64,000 nucleotides of DNA from Nocardia vermiculata NBRC 100427 (lineage in GTDB: Bacteria; Actinomycetota; Actinomycetes; Mycobacteriales; Mycobacteriaceae): contig NZ_BDCA01000001.1 of NCBI RefSeq assembly GCF_001613265.1, positions 248,001-312,000 of the forward strand. Reading direction: 5' to 3'. The position numbers were made by a program, and so were the translations under genes. How positions within the stretch are numbered: position 1 is the first letter of the stretch; every line of letters begins with the position of its first letter. This document shows, one piece after another, positions 1-9,304 of this stretch. Below the pieces are notes generated by a model that ran no database searches, was not told the DNA's origin, and worked only from the letters and a program-made list of their open reading frames with translations.

Positions 1-1343
1 AGGTCGCCGACGCCTCCGCCCAGGACGTCGACGATGTGGTGCGGGCGGCCCGGGCGGCGTTCGAGCACAGCGGATGGAAGGAAATGGGCGGCGCCGAACG
101 CGGCCGCATCCTGTTCCGTGCCGCCGATCTGATCGAAGAGCAGACGCAGTACCTGTCCGCACTCGAAACCCTCGAGGTCGGAAAGCTCTACAAGGACGGC
201 GTTTTCGGCGATATCCCGGCCGTGCTGGCCACCTTCCGCTACTACGCCGGATACGCCGACAAGGTGCACGGGTCCACCGTGCAGCTCCCCGACTACGCAG
301 GCCGCCACCGGCTCAACTACACCTTGCGCGAGCCGCTCGGGGTGGTCGGTGCGATCACGCCGTGGAACAACCCGATCGTGGTCGCGGGCTGGAAGATCGC
401 GCCGGCTCTGGCCGCGGGCAACACCGTGGTGATCAAGCCGCCCGAGGACGCGGCGCTGTCGATACTGCGGCTCGCGGAGATCCTCGCCGAGGCCGGGGTG
501 CCCGACGGGGTGTTCAACGTGGTCCCCGGACGCGGGGAGACCGCCGGCGCGGCCCTGGCCCGTCATCCCGGACTCGCCAAGCTGACCTTCACCGGCAGCC
601 CCGAGGTCGGGGCCACCCTGAATGCCCATGCCGGAGGGCAGTTCCGCAAGCTCACCCTCGAGCTGGGCGGAAAGAATCCGCAGCTGGTGTTCCCCGATGC
701 CGATCTCGATCGGGCACTGCCGTTCATCGCCGTCGGAAACTTCCTACACCAGGGCCAGGTCTGCGCGGCGGGCACCCGCGTCTACGTGCACGACAGCCTG
801 GTCGACGAGGTGACCCGCCGCCTGGCCGAGCACGCCGAATCCCTCGTCCTGGGCGACCCTTTCGATCCCGACGCCACGATGGGGCCGGTCGTTAACCGGC
901 AACAGCACGAGCGCATCGGCGGCTATCTGGGGCTCGGGGTGAGCGAGGGTGCCGAACTGGTGACCGGTGGTGCGTTGCCGGAGCGGCCCGGCTATTTCGT
1001 CCAGCCGACCGTCTTCATCGGCCGCCAGGAGCACCGTATCGCACGTGAGGAGATCTTCGGCCCGGTCGCCACGATCATCCCGTTCTCCGACAGCTCCGAC
1101 GTGCTGGCACTGGCCAACGACAGCCACTTCGGCCTGAACGCGATCATCTACACCGAAGATCTGCACACCGCGCAGACCACCGCACGCGATCTCCGGGTCG
1201 GCAACGTATGGATCAACGCCTTCGGCATCCCCGATATGACCACCCCGTGGGGTGGGCAGGGCGGCAGCGGTATCGGCCGCGAACTGGGGCCCGCGGGTAT
1301 CGAGGCGTACACCGAGGAGAAGACCGTGCAGATGATGTTCTGA
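1..1343 (+). CDS. Aldehyde dehydrogenase, NAD(P)+-dependent, 5' end outside window
   Basis: This enzyme oxidises an aldehyde to the carboxylic acid with NAD(P)+ in the cytoplasm. The reading frame is open from base 3 and already has family-typical sequence before the first possible GTG at 36, so the start lies upstream of the window. The general-base glutamate lies in LELGGKNP (codon 660-662) and the catalytic cysteine in GQVCAAG (codon 762-764). The cofactor and tetramer-contact segments follow normally to the C-terminus (EEKTVQMMF). The substrate cannot be told from sequence. A nucleoside deaminase follows 19 bases downstream on the same strand and may be co-transcribed. Confidence 0.93.
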   Translation, partial: VADASAQDVDDVVRAARAAFEHSGWKEMGGAERGRILFRAADLIEEQTQYLSALETLEVGKLYKDGVFGDIPAVLATFRYYAGYADKVHGSTVQLPDYAGRHRLNYTLREPLGVVGAITPWNNPIVVAGWKIAPALAAGNTVVIKPPEDAALSILRLAEILAEAGVPDGVFNVVPGRGETAGAALARHPGLAKLTFTGSPEVGATLNAHAGGQFRKLTLELGGKNPQLVFPDADLDRALPFIAVGNFLHQGQVCAAGTRVYVHDSLVDEVTRRLAEHAESLVLGDPFDPDATMGPVVNRQQHERIGGYLGLGVSEGAELVTGGALPERPGYFVQPTVFIGRQEHRIAREEIFGPVATIIPFSDSSDVLALANDSHFGLNAIIYTEDLHTAQTTARDLRVGNVWINAFGIPDMTTPWGGQGGSGIGRELGPAGIEAYTEEKTVQMMF

Positions 1344-1362
1344 GCGGTGTCATGATGGCCGT

Positions 1363-1836
1363 ATGACTGAACTCGACCGACTGCGGCGTTGCGTGGACTT
1401 GGCCCGGACCGCGCTGGACGAGGGTGACGAGCCGTTCGGGTCGCTGCTGGTGGACCCGAACGGCACCGTCGTGTTCGAGGACCGCAACCGGGTCTCCGGG
1501 GGCGACGCCACCCGGCATCCCGAATTCGAGATCGCCCGCTGGGCCGCGGCCAACCTCACCCCCGAGCAGCGCGCGAACAGCGTGGTCTACACCTCCGGCG
1601 AGCACTGCCCCATGTGCAGCGCCGCACACGCATGGGTGGGTCTCGGCCGCATCGTCTACGCCTCGAGCACCGAACAGCTCGGCGAGTGGCTGCGCGAGTG
1701 GGGAGTGCCGGCGAGCCCGGTCGCATCCCTCCCGATTCAGGCCGTCGCCCCTGATATCCCCGTCTCGGGGCCGTTCCCGGAGCTCGCCGACGATATCCGC
1801 GCGCTGCATGCCCGCCTGCACGGGGTCACTGCCTGA
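1363..1836 (+). CDS. Nucleoside deaminase (cytidine/guanine deaminase family)
   Basis: This 157-residue protein belongs to the zinc-dependent cytidine deaminase-like superfamily, which hydrolytically deaminates nucleobases or nucleosides. The zinc ligand histidine and proton-shuttle glutamate are in HPEFE (around residue 52) and the cysteine ligands in HCPMCS (around residue 84). An N-terminal PFGS substrate loop is also present. The length suits guanine or cytosine deaminase-like members better than the TadA tRNA deaminase, but the base acted on is unknown. It starts with ATG 19 bases after the aldehyde dehydrogenase, so the two may form a short operon. Confidence 0.85.
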   Translation: MTELDRLRRCVDLARTALDEGDEPFGSLLVDPNGTVVFEDRNRVSGGDATRHPEFEIARWAAANLTPEQRANSVVYTSGEHCPMCSAAHAWVGLGRIVYASSTEQLGEWLREWGVPASPVASLPIQAVAPDIPVSGPFPELADDIRALHARLHGVTA

Positions 1837-1901
1837 GTCGATCGGGAGACGAAGCGGCCGATACGCGTCGAACACACCCCGGAACCGGCACGACCAGCGG
1901 G

Positions 1902-2780
1902 TCAGCCTACGGCGGGGGCGGCTGCGATACCGTCGAGTGCTGCCAGCGCCTGCGCGTCGAGCCGGATCCGGGCGGCCGCCATGTTCTGCTCGAGATGCTC
2001 GATGCTGCGTGTTCCCGGAATCAGCAGGATGTGCGGATCGCGGGCGAGCAGCCAGGCCAACGCGATCTGGCTCGGCGTGACGTCGAGCCGGTCCGCGATC
2101 TCGCGCACCACCGGGTGCGCCCCGACGTGTGCACGCTCGGAGAATCCGGAACCGAGCGGGAAGAACGGCACGAACGCCGTCGCGCGGGCCGCGCATTCTC
2201 CGAGCAGCGCGTCGTCGGTGCGTTCCAGCAGGTTGTACAGGTTCTGCACGCAGACGATGTCCGCCGGTGCCGCACGGATCAGTTGGTCGGCGGTCACCGC
2301 GCTCAGGCCGATCGCGCCGATCTTGCCCTCGTCTCGCAGTGTGATCAGTTCGGCCAGCTGATCGTCCAGATCGACGATCTGATCACCGGTGGCGACGATG
2401 CCGGGCGGGTTGTCGACGCGGCGCAGGTTGACCACGTCCAGACGCTCGGCGCCCAGCGTGCGCAGATCCGCTTCCACGGCGGCCCGTAACTGCGCCGGCT
2501 GCTGCGCGGGCACCAGCCCGCCCTCGACATGCTCGGCACCGATCTTGTCGACCAGCATCAGATCGCCCGGATAGGGGTGCAGCGCCCGGCGGATCAGTGC
2601 ATTCACCGCACCCCCGCCGTAGAAACCGGCGGTGTCGATGTGATCGACACCCAGCTCACGGGCACGACGCAACACCGCGACCGCATCGGATTCGAACTCC
2701 AGCTGCATGGCGCCGTAGCCGATCCGGCCGACGGATCGTCCGGCCAGAACTCCGTTTCGCGAGTGGTTCGGAACCGACAT
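1902..2780 (-). CDS. Aldo/keto reductase
   Basis: This 292-residue NAD(P)H-dependent carbonyl reductase has a TIM-barrel fold. The catalytic Asp and Tyr are in HIDTAGFYG and the Lys in LVDKIG. The usual fourth-position histidine is absent (the strand reads VVNLRRVDN), which I believe is common in this actinobacterial subgroup. The ATG at 2780 is chosen because GAGGAG sits at the right distance upstream. The gene diverges from a TetR regulator across an 84-base gap holding two palindromes, so it is very likely the regulator's target. The substrate is unknown. Confidence 0.88.
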   Translation of the reverse strand: MSVPNHSRNGVLAGRSVGRIGYGAMQLEFESDAVAVLRRARELGVDHIDTAGFYGGGAVNALIRRALHPYPGDLMLVDKIGAEHVEGGLVPAQQPAQLRAAVEADLRTLGAERLDVVNLRRVDNPPGIVATGDQIVDLDDQLAELITLRDEGKIGAIGLSAVTADQLIRAAPADIVCVQNLYNLLERTDDALLGECAARATAFVPFFPLGSGFSERAHVGAHPVVREIADRLDVTPSQIALAWLLARDPHILLIPGTRSIEHLEQNMAAARIRLDAQALAALDGIAAAPAVG

Positions 2781-2807
2781 GAGTGCACTCCTCGGTATTC
2801 TCGACAG

Positions 2808-2831
2808 GTAAGCGGAGGACCCTCCGCTTAC
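2808..2831. promoter_or_regulatory. Perfect palindrome, probable TetR operator 1
   Basis: Two perfect 11-base arms, GTAAGCGGAGG and CCTCCGCTTAC, flank a 2-base centre. The site lies between the divergent aldo/keto reductase and TetR genes, where a repressor would block both promoters. Assignment to the adjacent TetR protein is inferred from position. Confidence 0.75.
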
Positions 2832-2845
2832 TCTCGACATTACAG

Positions 2846-2865
2846 AAACGGAGGAGCCTCCACTT
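2846..2865. promoter_or_regulatory. Second, degenerate operator overlapping the TetR ribosome-binding site
   Basis: The arms AAACGGAGG and CCTCCACTT flank a 2-base centre, matching the palindrome at 2808-2831 with a few changes. Centres are 36 bases apart. The GGAGGAG inside this site is also the ribosome-binding sequence for the TTG start at 2865, so a bound repressor would cover its own translation signal. Confidence 0.6.
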
Positions 2866-3422
2866 TGTCTGCACCCGCCGGCGGACGCCGTGACGCCCAA
2901 CGTAACCGGCACAAACTCCTCGAGGCAGCACTCGACGCATTCACCCGCGAATCGTCGGCCGCGAGCCTGGAAGCGATCGCCCGGTCCGCCGGGGTGGGAA
3001 TCGGCACGCTGTACCGGCACTTTCCGTCCCGGGAAGCGCTCATCGAGGCCGTCTACCGCAACGAACTGGAACAACTGTGCGATCAGGCGGCGGACCTGCT
3101 CACCGAACTCCCCCCGGACCAGGCGTTACGCACCTGGCTGGGCCGTTACGCCGATTTCGTCGCCACCAAACGCGGCATGGCCGAAGCCCTGCGCGAGGTG
3201 ATCGCCTCCGGTGCGGTCACCTCGGCCCGGACCCGGGAACGCTTGAGCACAGCCATCGCGGAGATCGTCGCCGCGGGCACGGCGACCGGGATGCTGCGTG
3301 CCGATATCCGCGCGGCGGACGTCACCGCGGCGATGGCCGGGGCGACGCTGGCCGGAACCGATCGCGAGCAGATCGACCGGCTGCTCGATCTCCTCGTCGA
3401 CGGCCTACGGGCGCACCGGTGA
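2865..3422 (+). CDS. TetR-family transcriptional repressor
   Basis: This 185-residue regulator has an N-terminal TetR helix-turn-helix (about residues 10-60, with GVGIGTLYRHFPSREAL) and a helical ligand-binding C-terminal domain. The TTG start is chosen because GGAGGAG lies 8 bases upstream and no better start is in frame. It is divergent from the aldo/keto reductase and separated by two related palindromes, implying autorepression plus control of the reductase. The ligand is unknown; a reactive carbonyl compound would be a reasonable guess given the neighbour. Confidence 0.88.
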   Translation: MSAPAGGRRDAQRNRHKLLEAALDAFTRESSAASLEAIARSAGVGIGTLYRHFPSREALIEAVYRNELEQLCDQAADLLTELPPDQALRTWLGRYADFVATKRGMAEALREVIASGAVTSARTRERLSTAIAEIVAAGTATGMLRADIRAADVTAAMAGATLAGTDREQIDRLLDLLVDGLRAHR

Positions 3423-3443
3423 CAGCGGCCTACCGGCACTCAC

Positions 3444-3905
3444 CTACCGCGCCCGGACCAGTGCCGTTCCGGTGGCGCGGTCGTGCATACCGCGGCCGTC
3501 ACCGTCGGTGAACAGGGCAGGCACCACGAAGGTCAGCAAGGCCTGGCGGGCCAGCGCGCGCACGAATCCGACCGGCACCGCATCATCGACCCGAATGGTG
3601 CGCAGCCGCAGGAAGAACTGCCCCGGCGTGAAACCGAACAGCATCACGGTCACCAGGCCGAGCAGGAACCAAATGAGGTAGGTGACGGTATTGAGCGAAC
3701 CGGAACCGTGCACGATCAGCGCGGCGATACCCATCGCGATGAAATAGTCGACGAACAGGGCGACGATGCGCCGCGACATCGGCGCCAGCGAGCCCGCCCC
3801 GGACTGCGGCAGGCCGATCAGCTGCCCGCGGTAATCGCCGGTGGGTGGTTCTTCCGGCTGGGCGGCGTTCGGGCCCGACAGCCAGGAACCGGTAATTCGC
3901 GACAT
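3444..3905 (-). CDS. RDD-family membrane protein
   Basis: This 153-residue integral membrane protein has a proline-rich cytoplasmic N-terminus, then SRRIVALFVDYF (the Arg/Asp signature of RDD proteins), two or three hydrophobic helices and the GFTPGQFFLRLRTIRVD motif. Some RDD proteins are ion exchangers or help maturation of other membrane proteins, but the role here is unknown. An RDD-type gene upstream of glnA1 also occurs in mycobacteria, so this is part of the conserved core. It is transcribed away from glnA1. Confidence 0.85.
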   Translation of the reverse strand: MSRITGSWLSGPNAAQPEEPPTGDYRGQLIGLPQSGAGSLAPMSRRIVALFVDYFIAMGIAALIVHGSGSLNTVTYLIWFLLGLVTVMLFGFTPGQFFLRLRTIRVDDAVPVGFVRALARQALLTFVVPALFTDGDGRGMHDRATGTALVRAR

Positions 3906-4378
3906 GGCCCCAGCATAGGCGCGCGACCAGTGAGGATTACGTCACACCCACCCGCCCGCAGCGGCCGCACCAGCACCGGCTCGGACGCCGGCCGGATCTG
4001 CGTGCGGCATAACGGCCGCGGCCCCGCGGTCCGGTAACTCGGGTCCGGCAACGGCGTGCCGCATCCCGATCCGGTGGCCCCACTCAAAGCGGTTGCGCGC
4101 GGGAAACTCTCACAGAATCGATCGAACCGCACTCGCCCGGCGGCGGTCCTGTGCAGAGTAGTCGCAGGTGAGGATGGCAGGATAAGTGTGCTGGTCCGGC
4201 ACCGCACCGCTACCGCGCCGTAGCGTCGTGAGGCCTGCAGGGTTCGCCGCTCCGCCCAGCACGACGTGTAACACCGGCGAAACACAGCCTTGATTGCGAG
4301 GAAACACCGCATCCATACCGTTCAGCGCTGAACCCAGCAATCGGCACAGGCTGGGAACCGATCCGTAAGGAGTAGCAA
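3906..4378 (+). promoter_or_regulatory. glnA1 upstream region with one weak GlnR-like box
   Basis: No convincing gene lies in these 473 bases, which presumably hold the glnA1 promoter. At 4092-4107, GTTGC and GAAAC are separated by six bases, close to the GlnR consensus (gTnAC-n6-GaAAC) with one departure in the first half. This is weak evidence for GlnR control. The ribosome-binding site AAGGAG precedes the GTG start of glnA1. Confidence 0.35.
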
Positions 4379-5815
4379 GTGGCGTTCAGTACGGCCGAAG
4401 AGGTCATCAAGTTCATCAAGGAGGAGAACGTCGAGTACCTCGACGTACGCTTCTCGGACCTTCCTGGCGTTCAGCAGCACTTCTCGATCCCGGCGAAGTC
4501 CTTCGACGCCGACCTGGCCGAAGAGGGCCTGGCGTTCGACGGTTCCTCGGTGCGCGGTTTCCAGTCCATCGACGAGTCGGACATGCTGCTGCTGCCCGAC
4601 TTCACCACCGCCCGGATCGATCCGTTCCGTGCCGCGAAGACCCTAAACATGAACTTCTTCGTGCACGACCCGTTCACCCGTGAGGCCTACTCCCGCGACC
4701 CGCGCAACATCGCGCGCAAGGCCGAGGAGTACCTGCGTTCGACCGGTATCGCCGACACCGTCTTCTTCGGTGCCGAGGCCGAGTTCTACATCTTCGACGG
4801 CATCCGCTACGGCTCGGAGATGAACGGCTCCTTCTACGAGATCGAGTCCGTCTCCGGCTCCTGGAACACCGGTAAGGAGTTCAACCCGGACGGCTCGCGC
4901 AACCTCGGATACAAGGTGCGCAACAAGGGTGGCTACTTCCCCGTCGCACCGTACGACCACTACGTCGACCTGCGCGACAAGATCTCGACCAACCTGCAGA
5001 ACGCCGGCTTCGTGCTCGAGCGCGGCCACCACGAGGTCGGTACCGCCGGTCAGGCCGAGATCAACTACAAGTTCGACACCCTGCTCGCCGCGGCCGACGA
5101 TGTGCAGCTGTTCAAGTACATCGTGAAGAACACCGCGTGGCAGGACGGCAAGTCGGTCACCTTCATGCCCAAGCCGCTGTTCGGTGACAACGGCTCGGGT
5201 ATGCACGCCCACCAGTCGCTGTGGAAGGACGGCAAGCCGCTGTTCCACGACGAGGCCGGCTACGGCGGCCTGTCGGACCTGGCGCGCCACTACATCGGCG
5301 GCATCCTGCACCACGCGCCCTCGCTGCTGGCGTTCACCAACCCGACGATCAACTCCTACCACCGCCTGGTGCCGGGTTACGAGGCCCCGATCAACCTGGT
5401 GTACTCGCAGCGCAACCGCTCCGCGGCCGTGCGTATCCCGGTGACGGGCAACAACCCGAAGGCCAAGCGCATCGAGTTCCGTGCGCCCGACTCCTCCGGT
5501 AACCCGTACCTGGCCTTCGCTGCCATGATGATGGCCGGCCTGGACGGCATCAAGCGCAAGATCGAGCCGCTGGCCCCCGTGGACAAGGACCTCTACGAGC
5601 TCCCGCCCGAGGAGGCCAAGAGCATCCCGCAGGCCCCCACCTCGCTGACGGCCGTGATCGACCGCCTCGAGCAGGACCACGAGTACCTCACCGAGGGCAA
5701 CGTCTTCACCGACGACCTCATCGAGACCTGGATCCAGATCAAGCGCGACCACGAGATCGCCCCGGTCAACCTGCGCCCGCACCCGTACGAGTTCGAGCTG
5801 TACTACGACGTGTAA
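4379..5815 (+). CDS. glnA: Glutamine synthetase type I, GlnA1
   Basis: This enzyme makes glutamine from glutamate, ammonia and ATP as a cytoplasmic dodecamer. The 478 residues match the usual length of actinobacterial GlnA1. Visible signatures include FDGSSVRGF, the ATP-binding [11 protein letters not shown], and NRSAAVRIP near the glutamate site. The adenylylation tyrosine is Tyr406 in [10 protein letters not shown], so the enzyme should be controlled by GlnE encoded at 23198-26206. The start is GTG behind AAGGAG. The last 22 coding bases lie in the left copy of the attachment repeat, so the stop and C-terminus were kept on insertion while the downstream sequence was replaced. Confidence 0.98.
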   Translation: MAFSTAEEVIKFIKEENVEYLDVRFSDLPGVQQHFSIPAKSFDADLAEEGLAFDGSSVRGFQSIDESDMLLLPDFTTARIDPFRAAKTLNMNFFVHDPFTREAYSRDPRNIARKAEEYLRSTGIADTVFFGAEAEFYIFDGIRYGSEMNGSFYEIESVSGSWNTGKEFNPDGSRNLGYKVRNKGGYFPVAPYDHYVDLRDKISTNLQNAGFVLERGHHEVGTAGQAEINYKFDTLLAAADDVQLFKYIVKNTAWQDGKSVTFMPKPLFGDNGSGMHAHQSLWKDGKPLFHDEAGYGGLSDLARHYIGGILHHAPSLLAFTNPTINSYHRLVPGYEAPINLVYSQRNRSAAVRIPVTGNNPKAKRIEFRAPDSSGNPYLAFAAMMMAGLDGIKRKIEPLAPVDKDLYELPPEEAKSIPQAPTSLTAVIDRLEQDHEYLTEGNVFTDDLIETWIQIKRDHEIAPVNLRPHPYEFELYYDV

Positions 5816-5819
5816 GTCG
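5794..5819. repeat. Left attachment-site repeat (glnA1 3' end)
   Basis: This 26-base stretch recurs at 11616-11641 with a single mismatch. The 17-base perfect core is CTACGACGTGTAAGTCG, which includes the glnA1 stop codon. It lies 34 bases from the end of the integrase remnant, the usual position for an att site. It is read as the left junction of the element. Confidence 0.85.
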
Positions 5820-5852
5820 CTGCGGCCATATCAACGGCCGTGACCTGCATGT

Positions 5853-7027
5853 TTATCCGGACGCGTTGCTTCGGGTACGCAGTGGGTACGAAGTAGCTCC
5901 GGCAGAGTCCATCCGCTCGGCGATCACCAGGCGGGTGGACTCGTCTGTATCCGGCCACAGATGGCCGTAGGTATCCAGCGTGGTCTTCGCGGTCGCGTGC
6001 CTCATCCGCGCCTGCACCACCTTGATGTTCGCTCCCGCGGCGATCAGCAGCGACGCCAGATAGTGCCGCAGGTCCTGAAATCCGATCCCCTCCGGCAACT
6101 CCTTGATCCTCGGCTTCACGTCGCGCAGCGCCCGCTCCATCTGCCACGGCGGCACCGGCTCCCCGATCTCGTTGCACACCACCCGCTCCCCCGGCCGTTC
6201 CTTCACCGCGGCGGACAGCATCAGCGCCAGCTCGTTCGGTATCGGTATCCGCGCCTCGGACCCGTCGGTCTTCAGTGGCTTCTCGGGCCACTGCTGATTT
6301 GGGTGCACGATGCCGCGAATGAAATCCACATCTGCCAGTCTCAAGCCGGACACTTCGGCGACGCGCAGGCCGGCGAACGCTCCGAGCAGCACGGCCGGAC
6401 GGATGTGTTCGGGCATCGCGTCGTAGATCGCCCACACCTGCTCCGTGGTGGCGCAATACACTTTCTGCTTCCCTGCCGGTGGTGAGGTGCGCCGGGAGCA
6501 TGAATTGCGCGCGCGAGGACGCCGTCAAGGACCGCGTCGCCGAGAATCTGCGACAGGCGGGAATGCAGGGCGTAGATGTAGCTCGCTTCGTTGCCGCGCT
6601 GCTTCAGCTTCGCAGTCCACACCTTCACCGCCGACGGCCGCACCGCCGACAGCTGGACGTGCCCGAACTCCGCGGTGATCTGCGCGATATGCCTCCTGGC
6701 CTGCCGAACGGCCGAATCACAATGCACCGCATAACCTTTGACCCACTCATCACACCACTGCTGGACCGTCATCTTCGCGTCACGGGGTGCGACGTGAGTG
6801 CCCTGCATGAGGGTCGAAGTCTGGCCGCCGAGCCAGGTCTGCGCGTCGACCTTCCTCTCGAATCGCTGTGTGCGCTCCTTGCCGGCGTCATCGACGTAGC
6901 GAACGCGCCAGCGCTTCCCCTTGCCGTAGAGCTGAGAATGGACCTTCTCGGTGGTGCCATCGGTTTTGCGGACGGTCTTGTGCCACAGGTCCTCTACGCC
7001 ACTGCGGCGGTTACGACGGGTCGTCAT
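5853..7027 (-). pseudogene. Tyrosine recombinase/phage integrase, frameshifted
   Basis: The N-terminal half (ATG at 7027) has the AP2-like arm-binding and SAM-like core-binding regions. The catalytic half continues in another frame to 5853, with the Arg in GAFAGLRVAEVSGL, FQDLRHYLASLL, and the tyrosine nucleophile in TTLDTYGHLWPD. The frames meet at an alternating GC run (6507-6515); removing two bases restores a continuous protein of about 390 residues. As written, no complete integrase is made. The 3' end lies 34 bases from the left att repeat. A sequencing error in the GC run is possible but less likely given the other lesions in the element. Confidence 0.85.
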
Positions 7028-7029
7028 GG

Positions 7030-8022
7030 TTGCCCACCGGCCCGCCTCGTCGTCCCGGTGACGGGAAGAGCCTGTCGCTCACCGGGATTGCCGCTTACGC
7101 CGCCGAACAGGGGTACTCAGGCCTGCTGTTCTCGGTGGAGATGGACCGCGTCGAGATCACGTCCCGGATCGTCTCGGCGGCCACCCTCTCCGCCTACAGC
7201 GAGGTGACCTGGCGCGAACTCGCCGACGGCACCCGCAGCCGGATCGAGCAGTACCTGGACGAGCACCAGGGTATGCGGCTCGCGGTCTACGACAAGGAGC
7301 CCATCACGGTCGTCGAGATAGCCGAGCACGCGCGCCGCATGAAACGCACCGTTGGCCTCGACCTCGTGTGTGTCGACTACGTGCAATTGGTGAGCGCGAC
7401 CGACACGAAGGTCAACCGGGAGCGGCAGATTGCCGAGACATCGGTCGGCCTGCGGAACATGGCGAAGGCGCTCGACATCGTGGTGATCTCGGCGGCTCAG
7501 CTCAACCGTTCGTCGGTGAAGGACAACCGGCCTCCAACCAAGGCGAACCTTCGCGACAGCGGATCGCTCGAGAACGATGCCGACGTGATCGTGCCGCTGA
7601 ACGTGTGCGAGCAACGAGCGGTGTCCGTACGGCATGCTGACGACCTCACCGGCGCGACGAAATGGCTCCGGCGGCATGTGTACTCGCTCGCGACCACCGA
7701 GGGCGCTGACGGGGCGTACAGCGGAATCTGGGAGGCAATCCAGGACTGCCGTCGGGAGATCGACCTGCCGGCCGAAGACGAAATCTGTGTGACCCAGGCG
7801 CAACTGGATCACGCCAACAACTCAGTGCTCACCGCGTATCAGATCGCGACCGTCGCAACCAAGCTCGGACCACGAGGGCAGGGACTCAACCGGGACCAGG
7901 TGCGATATTTGGACAAAGTCGGTGCGATCCGCGTTGTCGGGAGCGATGGTGAGACGAAGTTCTATCGACTGGGTGACGTGCTGGTCGCTCACGTGACCCG
8001 TCTGAAAGGAACCGCGGCATGA
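7030..8022 (+). pseudogene. DnaB-type replicative helicase, N-terminally truncated
   Basis: The frame resembles the C-terminal ATPase domain of DnaB/phage replicative helicases. It has the end of the Walker A loop (RPGDGKSLSL), LLFSVEM, a Walker B strand (LVCVDYVQLV), and an ISAAQLNRS segment followed by the usual arginine-finger region. About 100 extra residues at the end may be a winged-helix-like tail. Everything before the P-loop is missing, and homology begins right beside the integrase start at 7027. A deletion probably removed the primase-binding domain and intervening genes. No plausible start with a ribosome-binding site is visible. Confidence 0.75.
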
Positions 8023-8141
8023 CCATTGCCCCGATATGACCCGGAAGTCCCGGATCTCAGCCAGGATGGGGGCGTGAAATCTGAACCCGCACTGCGCAAA
8101 CCGGCCCCTACCGACCCGCAGAGGAACGGCAGGAAAGCACT

Positions 8142-8936
8142 GTGACCCGTTGGCAGCGCTTCGTGACCCGTCGACGACGCTCGTCGGCCGTCAAACCGGC
8201 AGGCGAAGGGCGGATGTTCGCGCGGAGCGCGAGCGTGTGGCTAGGTTGCGCGGCGACTGGGCTGATCGCCGTCTCGGCAACCGGATACCTGATGGGGCGC
8301 GATCCGGCTGCAGCGACGACATTGGGTTTGATCGGCGCGATACTGGCGTTCGCTGCACCGATCGTGAGGCGGTTCCAAGGTCCGCAGCCGATTAAGGCCA
8401 TTGAGGCCATTGAGGCGGGTGTGAACCTGGCAGCCCTCACCGCTATCGCCAGGAGGGCGCCGCTCACAGGCAGGGCGACGGTAGCTACCTATGGCCAAGG
8501 GGTGCAGGTCATAGACCTCGAGCCAGCTCTGCAAGCAGGCCATCACGACCAAATGAAGGAAACAACCACTGCCACCGTCGCACTGCCGATGGATGCAGAG
8601 ACGAGCAGGGCTGCTGTCGCCGCCCTGACATCAGCGGCTATCGAGGCACTCAGCGTGCCGGACGCTCTAAGCACTCCCACAGTGCGGATCACCCGGGCGT
8701 TCGATTGCTACGTGACGGTGCTCTTTGCCATGCGTCTCGGCAACCCGTACGGCGGCTCACCGATCATCACCCCGCTCGAAGGGAATACCCAGATCGGGTT
8801 CGAGGCCGGCGTCTTTCAGCAGATCTACGACCAGGTATCCACAGGCCGATGGTTCGCTTCCGATGAAAACGCCAACACGTTCGCTGAAGCGGTTATCAAC
8901 GGACTGCACACTATCCATCGGAGTGTTCGGGAGTAG
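8142..8936 (+). CDS. Hypothetical membrane protein of the element
   Basis: This 264-residue protein is not recognised. A basic N-terminus (residues 1-25) precedes two hydrophobic helices (about 30-50 and 58-72), and the remaining 180 residues form a soluble domain with no known motif. A 9-base tandem duplication encodes the repeated AIE in IKAIEAIEAG. The GTG start follows a weak GGAAAG. The frame is intact, unlike most of the element, which suggests it may be expressed cargo. It could be a superinfection-exclusion or other host-benefit protein, but nothing in the sequence proves this. Confidence 0.6.
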   Translation: MTRWQRFVTRRRRSSAVKPAGEGRMFARSASVWLGCAATGLIAVSATGYLMGRDPAAATTLGLIGAILAFAAPIVRRFQGPQPIKAIEAIEAGVNLAALTAIARRAPLTGRATVATYGQGVQVIDLEPALQAGHHDQMKETTTATVALPMDAETSRAAVAALTSAAIEALSVPDALSTPTVRITRAFDCYVTVLFAMRLGNPYGGSPIITPLEGNTQIGFEAGVFQQIYDQVSTGRWFASDENANTFAEAVINGLHTIHRSVRE

Positions 8937-9067
8937 CTCGAGAATGCTCGTGCCGGGAGACAGCTGCACGCCCTGGTTTATGGCCCGAAGATCACGCGCT
9001 CAGCCCACCCACCGACGCGCCTGTCATGGGGCCGGCTGAGACGATTGAGAGTGACGTCGCGTCACTC

Positions 9068-9304
9068 TCAATCCATATCGACTTCCATCATGAAAGGCTC
9101 CACCGCATCGCGCTGCTCAAGAGCGATCGCGATGTTCGGCGATAGCAGGAGACTCAGCCGTCCGCCCGATTGAACGGTGACCGTGAATGCCTTGGGGACG
9201 GACGTCCCGGAGTCCATCACCGAGAGTTCAGCATCGAGCTTAGCCCAGTCGTCATCGCTGATCCGAAACGATTGGCCCGCGTAGTACAGCGTTGATACCG
9301 CCAC
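9068..9304 (-). CDS. Small hypothetical protein of the element
   Basis: This 78-residue acidic protein is not recognised. The GTG start at 9304 is supported by GGAGG seven bases upstream. The sequence looks like a compact beta-rich fold (TLYYAGQSFRISDDDW, then TVTVQSGGRLSLLLSP). It may be analogous to small phage-encoded proteins carried on the strand opposite the lytic genes, but no function can be named. Confidence 0.55.
   Translation of the reverse strand: MAVSTLYYAGQSFRISDDDWAKLDAELSVMDSGTSVPKAFTVTVQSGGRLSLLLSPNIAIALEQRDAVEPFMMEVDMD

Noticed and set aside
744..1166. Long open frame antisense to the aldehyde dehydrogenase
   Set aside because: High-GC genes produce long shadow frames; it has no ribosome-binding site and its codon pattern is dictated by the real gene.
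4020..4050. GGTAAC and GCAAC considered as a second GlnR box before glnA1
   Set aside because: The spacing between the half-sites does not fit the GlnR consensus.
4643..5782. 379-codon frame antisense to glnA1
   Set aside because: It is the third-position shadow of glnA1, valine- and leucine-rich with no family resemblance.
8390..8420. Short tandem repeat considered as a regulatory element
   Set aside because: It is a 9-base duplication inside an intact reading frame and keeps the frame.
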